NCBI GenBank assembly: GCA_944472135.2
Contig: OX235264.1
Span: forward strand, 119,007,809 to 119,071,808
Reading direction: 5' to 3'
Origin: Trichobilharzia regenti
Lineage: Eukaryota; Platyhelminthes; Trematoda; Strigeidida; Schistosomatidae
DNA: 64,000 nucleotides
The number at the start of each line of letters is the position of its first letter. Positions within the stretch are counted from its first letter, which is position 1. Below, piece by piece: positions 44,925-55,014 of this stretch. The notes under the pieces were generated by a model. That model saw only the letters and a program-made list of their open reading frames with translations. It did not search any database and was not told the origin of the DNA. A program made the position numbers and the translations under genes.

Positions 44925-46060
44925 TATTATTATATTATTCCTTTGGATTCCGAGTGGAACATACGGCTTCAACATTACATCTCCACTTTCATCTATTTGC
45001 TTCCGTCCTCTTCATCTGGGTCCACAGTTGCCCAGAATCTTTTATCTTCTCCTCCCCACACAATCTCCTCCAAGTCACCCTCTCACTGATGACTCATTCG
45101 TCGCTTTCCATTGGGGTCCCATTCGAGTGCCTGGCGATAGCGTGATGTTGTCATTTGACGGCCTCCTCAACGTATGCTTGACCGATCCATGTGCACTTTC
45201 TCCTACATATTTGTTGAGAAGTCGGCTCTCGGTTGGTTTGTTCACAGACAGAGTTTCTTGTTGCTAATTCTTATGGCCAGTGTGGAACCAGCCAGCGAAC
45301 TTGGCACCTGTCGATAAAAGTCTGCCACTAACTGTTTGGAAGTCATTTTCGTGACACGTAGTGCAAGTTTATGACTCCTATAGAAAGGTCGACTTGACAT
45401 TGGTGTTGAAAATCCGAACCTTGTCGCTTGTGTTAAGGCGGAATGCAGAAGATTTTCAAACTGGCTGCAGGTTGGTAAAGGCGTATCACGCCTATCCCAT
45501 TCTGGCTGACTGACTCTGACATCTTTAACCGTTCCGCCAACCTGTAGTTGGGACGATGCTTCCAAGATAAGTGAATGAAGTGACCTGTGTTAAATCTCTT
45601 CCGTTGATGGTCATTGGTGCTGGTTGTTGTTGTTGCCGTTGTGGTTCATTGGTTGTCTTCATCATCTTGGTCTTCTGTATGTTCCCCTGAAGTCCTGTCT
45701 TCTTCAACTGCTTTTTCAGCCAGTTTGTAACTTTTCGCCTGTCTGTAATTCTTCTAGTATGTGTGACATTCGATATAAAATCATCCACAAGCGAAATTCA
45801 GATCTTCTAACTCATTCTTATCGATGGTTCAGAGTACTCCTGTTTCTTCGCACCCAACGCACAGTCTGACGCATAATCCAGTAACACCGGTGAAAATAGG
45901 CAGCCAGCTTATCTTACTCCTGTATTCACTTCGAACGCCTCGCTGAGTTTTCCAGTGTGGATCACCTGACACGTGCTACTGTCATATAGCCAGCTGTTGA
46001 ATGAGGTTGATAAAAACTTGAGGTACTGTACGCCGTAGTGTTGCAGTTGTTTCCAAATTA
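44925..46060 (-). mobile_element. RTE family 1, RT to 3' end
   Basis: Reversed tail TTCCTTTGGATTCCGAGTGG at 44937, then - strand remnants: YLGSIVPTTG, MTINGRDLTQVTSF, NWLKKQLKKTGLQGN and, near 45980-46050, the YYGVQ/LIQQL region. It ends before the fingers. Confidence 0.82.
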
Positions 46061-46063
46061 CTT

Positions 46064-46300
46064 CTCTCAGAAACTAGTTCATAAAAATCTCTCCACTGAA
46101 ATTAATCCTAATTCCTACGAAACCTCAGAAATAATCCATACTGCTAGAATGATGTTTCATTGCAAGTTAGAAATCAGTCGTGTAAATTTACAACTCTATA
46201 ACAGATTGACTTTGTTACATTCAAATACAGCGCCCACCGCGTTATGCTACTAGTATTGGACTACCAGAATTTTTCAGTTTGAAAGAATGTAACGACTAAA
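46064..46300 (+). pseudogene. Unidentified coding remnant, perhaps PLE RT
   Basis: A frame reads QKLVHKNLSTEINPNSYETS and later CKLEISRVNLQLYNRLTLLH, then a broken SNTAPT. LYNRL...TAP resembles the stretch before the GLPKxHK box of Penelope-like RTs. I give this little weight without a search. Confidence 0.3.
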
Positions 46301-46408
46301 TAGCACCATTGGTGAATATTATTTACGCTGACATTTACATCACAGCATAAATTATATCTTTCCATAGAATTATTCCCTCTTAATAAAGTTGAACAAAGAA
46401 AGAAGAAC

Positions 46409-46533
46409 ACATTTGACAGGACAAAATGACGTCATTGCATTTCCTTGGTGTCTTCTTCATGCTTGTCTATGCAGTTGACAAGATCTAAAAAATATACATA
46501 CATACAATGACGTCATTTTATCCGGTTAAATGT
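46409..46533. repeat. Inverted repeat with two TGACGTCA palindromes
   Basis: 46409-46437 and 46505-46533 are inverted, about 24 of 29 bases alike. Each contains ATGACGTCAT (TGACGTCA at 46427-46434 and 46508-46515). The 67-bp middle is not repetitive. It resembles a tiny terminal-inverted-repeat element or a decayed hairpin; no second copy was found in the window. Confidence 0.75.
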
Positions 46534-46664
46534 ATTTTCCCTTTTTTGTTCAAACTAGAAATTACGACATTCTATTGAGACTTGGTGAAATTCTTATCCG
46601 AAGTATTTACCACTAATAAGTGTTGAATTGTTTTAATGTGAAGTCAGTGCTACTTACGATATAA

Positions 46665-47010
46665 ATCAGAGACGTGGCGCCACGTCGCGGAGGCCAAACT
46701 ACAGACCCTCATCAAGATCATATGGTCAGAAAAGATCAACCATTTGTGCAACAAATATTCAGAAGGAAATGGAGGTGCATCAGATTGGGGTCATACTCTG
46801 AGAAAACAAACCATCATCAAGTGACATCCATCACATGCCAGGCCATCACACGAGTGGAACCTGAATGGGAAGTGGCGAATCGGTCGTCAGTGCTGGGATG
46901 ACATGGAGGAGGTAATACGAAGCAGAGAGATAAAAGCATATGCACAGACGTAGAGCCAGATGAAAATATCGGCGGTGAACCGAACGCAACACGGTGATAT
47001 GACCTAGCAA
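46665..47010 (+). mobile_element. RTE family 1, 3' end
   Basis: GGCCAAACTACAGACCC, then the codons for KDQPFVQQIFRRKWRC, a frameshift, and a C-terminus close to VEPEWEVANRSSV. The final CCCTATGTTCC segment is lost. Confidence 0.72.
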
Positions 47011-47350
47011 AAAGTGTTCCTACCTTCTCTAATACTAACTCGTCTTGAACAAATTGCACAATGATGGATATATGCATCAATCGACCTGCTAAAGCTTTTT
47101 AAACTCATAACACCACGATAATAACAAATCCGTAAGCGTAATTTCGTTAGAGCGTGCATTTGAAACGAATCAAGCGCTACACAATCTTGAACTTACGTGA
47201 ATGAACCTCATTGAACCATTCGAGGTCGTTCACTGATTGGTAGTTAGTTAGTGGTGCTTAAATTTTAACTTGATGCAAAAGAATGAAGCTATAAAATAAA
47301 ATGATCCTGAGTAATAAATTGTGCTCGAAACATTGCTTTCTAGTTACTAC

Positions 47351-47611
47351 TGTAACTTGGTAACGGAATATCTATTTCGAATTTCATATCTCTGTATAGG
47401 GAAATTATCCACACCCTACCTGAAAATTGTCAGTCATTTGTACAGATTCTTCCGTGTTGTACTACCATAAAACACACGTGTCTCCGATGATTGTCCACAG
47501 TAATGATTCCTTCCCTCTCTTTGACATCATGTCTGTCTCTGCATTTAGTGAATATTTTTTTGTGGTGATGAATGACTCTTTGCATACTACTGATAAATGG
47601 TATCAGTAGCA
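47351..47611 (-). mobile_element. Solo LTR, family LTR3
   Basis: From TGTAACTTGGTAACGG to GGTATCAGTAGCA on the + strand. The LTR sense is - strand, judging from the copy at 24284. Immediately followed by a (CA)n run. Confidence 0.65.
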
Positions 47612-47684
47612 CACACACACATACACACACCACATGACTACTGTATCATTCATTGTGTAGATTTATATCAAATAAACTTTTACG

Positions 47685-48450
47685 AGTTGATCACGGATTG
47701 ATATCAGTTAGAAAACCACTTGAAAACCCACATTGGAGTACTGGACAGCTGTTTCATCAACCTAGTTTGAGAATCATCGGTAGTATGCACCCACCACGAC
47801 GGTTAGAACCAAGGCCAGTTAGCTGGCTCGTATACCATTCAGCCACTGGGACCCGACCCGATTCAATGACCAGCGCATGAATTCTAACTTCTACCAATTC
47901 CTGATATAGCGCGACCCCAACCATTGTCGTGGGGGTAGGACATCCATCCTCACACTTGACAGGATGAACCTCACTGGTCACAACTTCTCTGTAGAACTCC
48001 AAGAAACTTCATCCTGTAGCCAGTCAGTCACTAGCAAGCATCAGATTAATTTTCTATAGTTTGATTTTCAAGGGTTAGTTTTGTTATTTTACGAGTTTCC
48101 TGGAGTTCTAGGTGAGAAGTCGTGACCCCAGTGAGTTCCATCCAGATGTCACGTGTGCGAGGATTAATATCCCACTGATGACATCGGTTGGTAACAGTCG
48201 AGCTAAATTCATCACGACAATTGATAGAAGTTAGAATTCATGGACTGGCTGGCCATTGAATCGGGTCGGGTCCCAGTGGCTGATTGGTATACGAGCCAGC
48301 TAGCTGGCCTGTAACCTGTAGGTCCTGGGTTCGAACCGCAGTGCGGTGGCTGCTCAATGGCTATGATTTCCAAACTAGGATGAAACAACTGGCTGTCTAG
48401 TACCCTCCCCCCTCACTAACTAACCCTTACAAACCAAACTATAAAAAATC
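47685..48450. mobile_element. Family S large foldback
   Basis: Left arm, - strand: GATTGATATCAGTTAG, GAGTACTGGACAGCTG, TTCATCAACCTAGTTTG, reversed B and A boxes (GGTTAGAACCAAGG, CAGCCACTGGGACCC). Right arm, + strand: TCCCAGTGGCTGATTGG (A), GGTTCGAACCGCAG (B), AAACTAGGATGAAAC. The centre also has internal inverted symmetry: GGAGTTCTAGGTGAGAAG at 48100 against its reverse near 47990. Confidence 0.82.
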
Positions 48451-48594
48451 AAATAAACTTCTCTAATATGGTTGTAAATTGCTAATTATGGTGCTTTTAT
48501 CACAAGTACTACTACTATTACTATTATTATTATTTACATAGTTCATTGTATATCTCGTGCATATGACTAAGTTACAGCATACTTTATTTTCTAA

Positions 48595-49074
48595 GCAATC
48601 TCCAGTAAAATATTCCGCCTGACATTTTACATTAAGAAGTTAAGACACTCGGGTATAACTCAACCCCTCATCTTACAGTTCATAAACTCTTGCATCCTAC
48701 CTATTCTTCTTTATTGCTCACCCTTATTCTTTCCTGGTTTGCTTGAAAAGGACCATGTCACAATTCGTAGAATACTGAAGACTGTCAGTAGGGCGAGTGG
48801 TGTCCCAGTGGACCACATAGTTAACGTCGTTGTCGATAGGCACTTGACTTCATGCAATAAATTTGCTAAAGGGATTTTGTCTGACTTGGAGCATCCGCTT
48901 TACCCTCAGCTTTCACCTTACATCTCCTCAGGTAGAACAAGGAGTAACTTCAGAAAACTGTATGCTCGCACGTCTAAGTATAGAAATTCTATGATACCAC
49001 ACTTGGCACGTATTTTATGTGATGAAAATAGTGTCAGGCAAGAATTAACTAACCTTTTTTCATCTAGTAAATAA
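48595..49074 (+). pseudogene. CR1/jockey-like ORF2 C-terminus
   Basis: An open frame of 159 codons ends at a stop at 49072-49074. It begins RLTFYIKKLRHSGITQPLIL, then FINSCILPILLYCSPLFFPG, the standard thumb motif of non-LTR reverse transcriptases (R..Y..RRL...ILP.L.Y). It continues KDHVTIRRILKTVSRASGVP and ends QELTNLFSSSK. No stops or frameshifts interrupt it, so this piece is young. The family is unlike RTE 1 or 2; assignment to CR1 versus jockey is uncertain. Truncated upstream of the thumb. Confidence 0.75.
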
Positions 49075-49549
49075 ACAATTTCCTCCATCCATCCTTATAT
49101 ACCTTCAAGTTTTACTTTTATTACTTCTATTATATTTATGGTCCTGTTACTACTCTGTTTTACTCTCATAATTGCAAACACCAACTTATCTGTATGACGG
49201 TTGTAATCTTTGTTTTTCCCCTCACCATCACCATCATGTAAAGAGAACATTAAACTCAATATTTTTAAACATGTTAGGATTTCTATACCACATTGCCAAT
49301 ACTGTATGACACAAGCCAACGGCAATTTTCACTTGTATTCTTATTATTATTACCCTAGCTGTTATCATTATTATTGCTATTTCCATTTTATATGCTGCAT
49401 GGTTTTGACACTACCTCTATTGTAAATGTGGAAAATTTTCTGTGTGATTAATTTTTATTTATAATTTGAGGAAATTAGATGCAGTAATATTGTGATTAAT
49501 GCTGAAAATTCCATTCTGTATCACAAGTACTATTTTTGGAATAAAGTAA

Positions 49550-49604
<55 letters not shown>
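49075..49604 (+). mobile_element. 3' UTR and (TTA)n tail of the CR1/jockey-like element
   Basis: About 475 bp after the stop the sequence runs into some 18 TTA units. Ending in a microsatellite rather than poly(A) fits CR1-type LINEs. Confidence 0.7.
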
Positions 49605-49605
<1 letters not shown>

Positions 49606-49899
49606 GAATAAATTCATGATAGCATGATTCGAATGACTCACAATGAAATATGCATGTGAGTTGAATCAATAGTCTTATGAGCTAATTGTTTATTCATCAA
49701 CATTCCATTCAAGGGGTAGTACCAGTCTGTCTCCAAAAAAAAAAATGAATAAATCAACTAACCAACGAACGAACAACTGACTGACTGACTGACTGACTAA
49801 ACGAACAAATAACTCTTGTTTTACTAATTCATCGAAAATTTATTCACAACTTATAACACTGTTTGCATAAATTTGTTGACAGTTGATTTTTTGTTTTAT

Positions 49900-50565
49900 T
49901 TCAAGTATTGGTTATTTTTTTTTTTGTTTGATCGTGAGCTGAATATCCGTTAGAGAAAGAACCATTGGAAAACCAGCCACAAGGAGGACTGCCAGACAGT
50001 TGTTTTATTTCAGCCTAGTTTGGAACAGACTCTTCAGCAGTACGCACACAAACACACACTGACCGACAGGGTTCGAACCTTAGTACCTTCTGGTTACAGG
50101 GTGGAGAGCTAGTTCGTAGACCATTAAGTCACTTGGAGACGAACTAATAGCCAGCCAGTGCATGAATTCTAACTTCTGCTAATTCATCACACAGAGCGAC
50201 CACTTCGATCACTTGCGACTGACCCTATTCAGGCAGTTAACCTGGGGTTCTAGGGGGAAGCAGTGACCAGTAGGGTACAGCAGGTTGAAGATTAGGCAGT
50301 AAGTCATCAAAGAAGACATTGCGAAGTGGTTGCGCTATGTCATGAATTGGCAGGAGTTAGAACTCATGCACTGGTCATGGGATCCGGGTCCCAGTGGCTT
50401 AATGGTGTATGAGGTAGCTCGCCTTGTTACCTGAAGGTCCTGGGTTTTAACCCCTGTGAGATGGGAGCGTATTGATGAAGAGTCTCAAACTAGGACGAAA
50501 CAGCTTTCCAGTACTCATTGCAAGTTACCGAATGGTTCTGTAACTGATTTTTCTTTAGATTATTG
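49900..50565. mobile_element. Family S full-length foldback (two arms and centre)
   Basis: Left arm, - strand, 49905-50200: TTAGAGAAAGAACCATTGG, CTGCCAGACAGTTG, CCTAGTTTGGAAC, GGGTTCGAACCTTAG, CCATTAAGTCACTTGG, TGCTAATTCATCACA. Centre 50205-50350: TTCAGGCAGTTAACCTGG to TGTCATGAATTGGC. Right arm, + strand: GTCCCAGTGGCTTAATGG (A), GGGTTTTAACCCC (B), TGATGAAGAGTCTC, AAACTAGGACGAAACAGC. This copy best defines the composite unit. Confidence 0.87.
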
Positions 50566-50639
50566 AATATTCATTGGAATTGTGATAAGTACAAGGAAAA
50601 TGTTTGATTTTAATTTGGTTTACGTCATGAACCGAAATC

Positions 50640-51605
50640 ATTTAAAGAGGCCATTGAGCAGCAGCTCTTAGGTGAAGAGGCTGATAAAATACATCAGAGT
50701 CTTCTGAACACTTTGAGGAGCAGCAATCTTCGAAGGTTTGGCATGTGATTCTCTCCGGCTGTAAAATGTAAGTTGATGCTACAGGACTAGACTACATCAA
50801 CTATCTGTCAGATAAAAGATACAGTGTTCATTAGTGGCTGAGCGTGTTAACCACCACTTCATCTATTCGGAAAGCTTCATCAACCAACCCCAAAAAGTTG
50901 ACATTAGCTGTTAACTTACACCAACTCTGGTTTAGCAGATGAGATATCCGACTACCGATTGATCAAACGATATGTGTACTGCACAACAGCAGTTTTCTCC
51001 GTCCTCCTTTATTAGTATGAGTAAGACATGAAAAGCTTGGCTAGTTAGCTATCTTGATCATAGGTGCCTGCTTCCTATCTCCTATATGTGTGTTAGGTTA
51101 GGTGGTGTAATATGGTAAACAATATTGAGGTTAGTTTTCGATCGAGTGATAGGTAAGGAGGGGAAATCAGTTGAGGAGGTTATGAAGTTATCTCGATTGA
51201 GACGATGGCTGGGAAATGCGTTACTGATATCCTTAACAACAGTTAGTTTAGACCAGCCAGTCACGTGGGGAGGTGTAGACTGGCTGCCTAACCGTATGGG
51301 GTCATCGACATGGTAAGAACCAATAGAAGCCGGAGAAAATTGGTTGGGTGATATGGCTCAAAATCGTCGTTCTCAATGATGGCTGGCACAGATGTAATCA
51401 CTCTTTGTGATTTGTCATATCCTCCGATAAAACTGTATTGTTCTTCCATATTACTGTTCTTGTTCCCTCATCCACACTTCTGTTCATAATCTCTCTACAC
51501 TCTCTTGTCCTTGTTTGTGTGCTGAATAGAGGGAGTATGGCAACTGCAAGTGGTGCGCACCTGTGAAACGTTCTATGGTGGAACCAGTCATACATTCAGT
51601 CTGTC
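50640..51605 (+). mobile_element. RTE family 2, decayed copy with 3' end
   Basis: AGAGTCTTCTGAACACTTTG (the QSLLNTL codons), then CTACAGGACTAGACTACATC, FDRVIGKEGKSVEEVMKL, WLGNALLI, the CTCAAAATCGTCGTTCTC end and a UTR to GAACCAGTCATACATTC. Many indels. Confidence 0.8.
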
Positions 51606-51689
51606 AACATCTGCTAAGTCACAATCTTTAGGTCGTTTGATGACCACTCAGTCGACATCCTCAAGCTATACTGAGAATTCTTAGCTATT

Positions 51690-52225
51690 AAGGTTCAACA
51701 TATAATGGGGAAGTGGACGCCTATCGAACGCATTGGTTGAGGACATCATTATTGCACAAATTGACAGAATTCAGAATTCATGACTCAATTGGTTGAATGA
51801 ACGATCAACCAGTCTTGTCTCGTAAACTAAAGACCCCAGTTTCGCTCCCTGTTGAGGATTCCCATGTAAGGACGAAACATTTGTTCATGATCCTCGGTTA
51901 CCAATTATTTCCAATAGATTCTAGTTTTTCAGGAAATATACATCAAAACCAGTCCTAAATCATCATTTGGGCAGACAAAATACTGTTGTACACATATAGC
52001 ACTTGAATGTGCGTAATTAGTAGTGCATGTTTATTTACGAAAATATCATCTCATATTTGTCAGAAGTTGAATATGAATTTGAATGTGTTGCATATAATAT
52101 GATAAGATCTCAGGATTCACTGAATAGTGTTTGAACTGATTCTGAAGTCATCATATATGGCTGTTGTTGTGTTATTTGAGCTCGAGGGTTTATCGTTGCG
52201 AAGCTTTCTATATTAGTGTGTTTAT
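51690..52225 (+). mobile_element. PLE-b terminal region with hammerhead-like core
   Basis: This block is repeated inverted at 63060-63600. It includes GGTTGAATGAACGATCAACC, TTGTCTCGTAAACTAAAGAC, then CTGTTGAGGATTCC and AAGGACGAAACATTTGTTC at 51849-51886. It ends with GAGCTCGAGGGTTTATCG, next to PLE-b coding relics. Hammerheads in the terminal repeats of Penelope-like elements are known. Confidence 0.65.
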
Positions 52226-52229
52226 TAGA

Positions 52230-52905
52230 TGTATCACACGGTCAGTGAAACAGTATTATTTACTGGATGACAAAGTTTCGAACAAAATTTATTACTGTTC
52301 ATAATCATAACATCAATTATAATCACATGACTTCGAAACTTGAGTTTTATGGTTTTCTTTGTCCTCTCCTATTTTTCATTACTGGGGTAATAGAATTTTC
52401 CAGATATCTGGGTGGACAGATATTGAATCATTCCTATTACAAGTATTCTCTCTCAGTTGATTCGATAAACAGAGCTTCTGTTATTAATCTCTCCCTCCAT
52501 TCACCCTGCTATATTAGATTTTATCCCATCCTGTTGTATGGTTGTGTGTAATTGCATGTAGTGAGTGTTATAGCTGCTGAACTATTCTCCAGATTTCTTA
52601 TCTTATTCGAGTCAACTAACCTAGATTTTGCTAGGTTTTTATGCTCGGCTAGTCTCTAACTGCCCCTGTTCTACTACTTTGACCTGACAGTCATTCCAGC
52701 AGGGTATTAGATAAACGAAATTGTTTTGTTTTCAGGGCTCCACAGGATCTCTTAACCGACAAGGCTTGTTTCTAATTGAGTTTTTGTGTGGTTTGAATGC
52801 CAACCACTTTTATTCCTGCCTGTTATGTTAAGAATTCTGCGTAAGTTTTCTGAGATTCCTTATTTGTGTGGAATTACTACTATTGATTTAGATTTATCAT
52901 TATTC
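52230..52905 (-). pseudogene. PLE-b fragment, GIY-YIG domain and 3' region
   Basis: Reverse complement of the 41945-42600 sequence: RLAEHKNLAKSRLVDSNKIR, ENSSAAITLTT, then LITEALFIEST. Frameshifts and stops are present. Its 3' part (52230-52370) is inverted relative to 52926-53077. Confidence 0.78.
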
Positions 52906-52909
52906 TGCT

Positions 52910-53085
52910 ATCCCGACGACAAACAGGAGAGAACACAGAAAACTATAAAATTCAAGTTTCGAAGTCGTGTGATCATAATTGATGATATGATTATGAACAG
53001 TAATAAATTTTGTTCGAAACGTCATCCGGTTAATACTAATACTGTTTCACTGTGTGATACATCTAATAAACAAACTAATAATGAA
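52910..53085 (+). mobile_element. PLE-b 3' region, opposite arm
   Basis: GACGACAAACAGGAGAGAAC, AGTTTCGAAGTCGTGTGATC, GATTATGAACAGTAATAAA and ACATCTAATAAAC. Together with 52230-52370 it makes an inverted pair about 150 bp per arm. Confidence 0.72.
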
Positions 53086-53371
53086 TTTAAAACAAGCAAT
53101 AAAGGTTAATAAAGCAGGATTTAATGAATTCATCAAATTTCGGTAGAACTCGTCAGCTGAATACTCTACATACACGGATATATATATACTTTTGAAATTA
53201 CATAGGGAGATACTTGCAATTGCAGAGGCTTGTGCAATTCGAATTTATAAACCAGCTCTCTGTATACAAAAGGAGATGGTCGTGACTCTTAATCTACCAT
53301 GGTAATACGTTTTATTCTCTACTTGTTATTATTCTACCTCTTCTTCTTACTATTATTGTTATTATTATTAC

Positions 53372-53415
<44 letters not shown>

Positions 53416-53838
53416 TTGATTCATCTAAAACTATGCTTTATCAGTAAGATTATCTTAACTCACTTCAACACTATTAAAACTGTTATTATAACTATTACTA
53501 TTGATATTAGTCTGTTTGCAATTCTCCTTATATACCCTAGTGACTAATTGTTTATCTAAGTGATGTAATTGAAGCGTAATGCAATTTATCTTAATTTTGA
53601 TCTCTCATACTCTCTCTCCCCTTATCTATTTTAACATGACCTGGAAAACATTCGCACCTGTCTTTCTGAATGACTAATTCAATGTAGTTTGTTTACTTAT
53701 CAGTCTTACATCTCCCAATGTAATTTCAAAAGTATATGCATATCCGTGTATGTAGAGTATTCAGCTGACGAGTTCTACCGAAATTTGATGAATTCATTAA
53801 ATCCTGCTTTATTAACCTTTATTGCTTGTTTTAAATTC
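53083..53838. mobile_element. PLE-a copy with 129-bp inverted arms
   Basis: 53083-53211 and 53710-53838 are inverted copies with three mismatches. The 498-bp interior begins with the PLE-a C-terminus and contains a (TTA)n run at 53346-53413. Inverted terminal repeats around a 5'-truncated body are a known outcome of Penelope-like retrotransposition. Confidence 0.85.
53212..53305 (+). pseudogene. PLE-a C-terminus with native stop
   Basis: Reads ILAIAEACAIRIYKPALCIQ, then KEMVVTLNLPW and TAA. The EA and KPxLCIQKE...TLNLPW blocks match the other PLE-a relics. The rest of the protein is cut off by the upstream arm. Confidence 0.85.
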
Positions 53839-54064
53839 GTATCGGGAAATAAATGTTTTTAATAATGAATTGCTTACTACCACAGTGCCCAAGTTTTACA
53901 CATACATTCATGTTGCGAACCTTTCTCTGTCTATTTCTACACAACAACACTTCAGAGCATACTTCAACGAGTCGACTAGCTATCTTTTCTGCTCAGACTG
54001 AATGTGGTTGGTTGTTTCTGGGTTTCTTTTCCTCACCCTTTAGCATCACTTATAATTGTGATTA

Positions 54065-55005
54065 TTTCTTGGCTTCCGAGTGAAACATTGGGCTTCAACA
54101 GCACATCTCTATGCCACACTGTCCTCTGCAGTCCTCCTTAACTAACTCCACGATTGCCCACAGGCTTTCACCACCTCCTCAGATGATCTCCTCCATGTTA
54201 TCCTTACTCCAGTGTCAAACGCGTCGTTTCTCATTTGGATTTCTGTCGAAGGCCTAGCGTGTGGTATCGCTTAACAGTCTCCTGTGTTGATGATATTCGA
54301 TAGTTGAAGGCGATTGGCAGGAAGCCTTGGACCTAGATTTCGTGCTAGTTGGCACTCACTAGTCAACAGGGCGTATCTGCAGCCTTGAAGGAACTCATGT
54401 CTCTTTTGATATTCGAACTTGCGTCACCCAGTGGTGCAGTCAGAGACGTTATCACTCAGGTATTCAGGTTCGCGATTGGACTCCCGTAGGACCATGGTGG
54501 ATATACGCGAATAGATGATGGCAGGCCACCTAGAATGGTAGCCACATTGCAAACCTGACTGGTAGAATTCAGTCTGCACCAATGAGAGGACTAGGCACAT
54601 CACACTGGCTACTAGTCTCCAATCAGAGAAGTCTCCTGATTGTATGCCCAATCCACTTCAATTTCCTTCGGAATATTTTGTTGAGCAACAGATTCTTGAT
54701 TGGGTTTTCCCAAAAGTTCCGTGTTGTTTATCTTTTCTGGTTGACCAGTTGCTCTTCATTATCGAGGGAAGACAGGTGTTTCTGAATGTCAGCAGCTACT
54801 TGGAAAGGTTTCTCGTGAAGCACCAAAGTCTCTGAACCATGTAAGAGCATGTACTGATTTGACATTAATGTTTAAAATACAATTCTTGTCCGTTTGTGTT
54901 GATCACAGCAGATTTTTACACTGATTTTAGATAAATGAAAGTTTCTCATTCTTTTTGAATGATGCTGCCTTTGACATAATCCATACGGAAAATTATGATT
55001 CCTAT
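54065..55005 (-). mobile_element. RTE family 1, 3' half, split by SINE C
   Basis: 54065-54290 is the reversed tail (TTGGCTTCCGAGTGAAACAT) and C-terminus. 54625-55005 continues ATTGTATGCCCAATCCACTT and the reversed codons of FRRC, SDQKL and IFNxNVKS. SINE C occupies the gap. Confidence 0.8.
54293..54624 (-). mobile_element. SINE family C inserted in RTE family 1
   Basis: TTGAAGGCGATTGGCAGG, ACCTAGATTTCGTGCTAG, TTCGAACTTGCGTCACCC, then an additional 5' segment (CACATTGCAAACCTGACTGG) shared with 26080 and 43570. Younger than its host element. Confidence 0.82.
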
Positions 55006-55014
55006 GAAAAGAGA

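Noticed and set aside
49459..49641. Poly-isoleucine small protein
   Set aside because: Translation of the (TTA)n microsatellite.
53299..53547. Leucine-rich membrane peptide
   Set aside because: Translation of another (TTA)n tract in the PLE-a interior.
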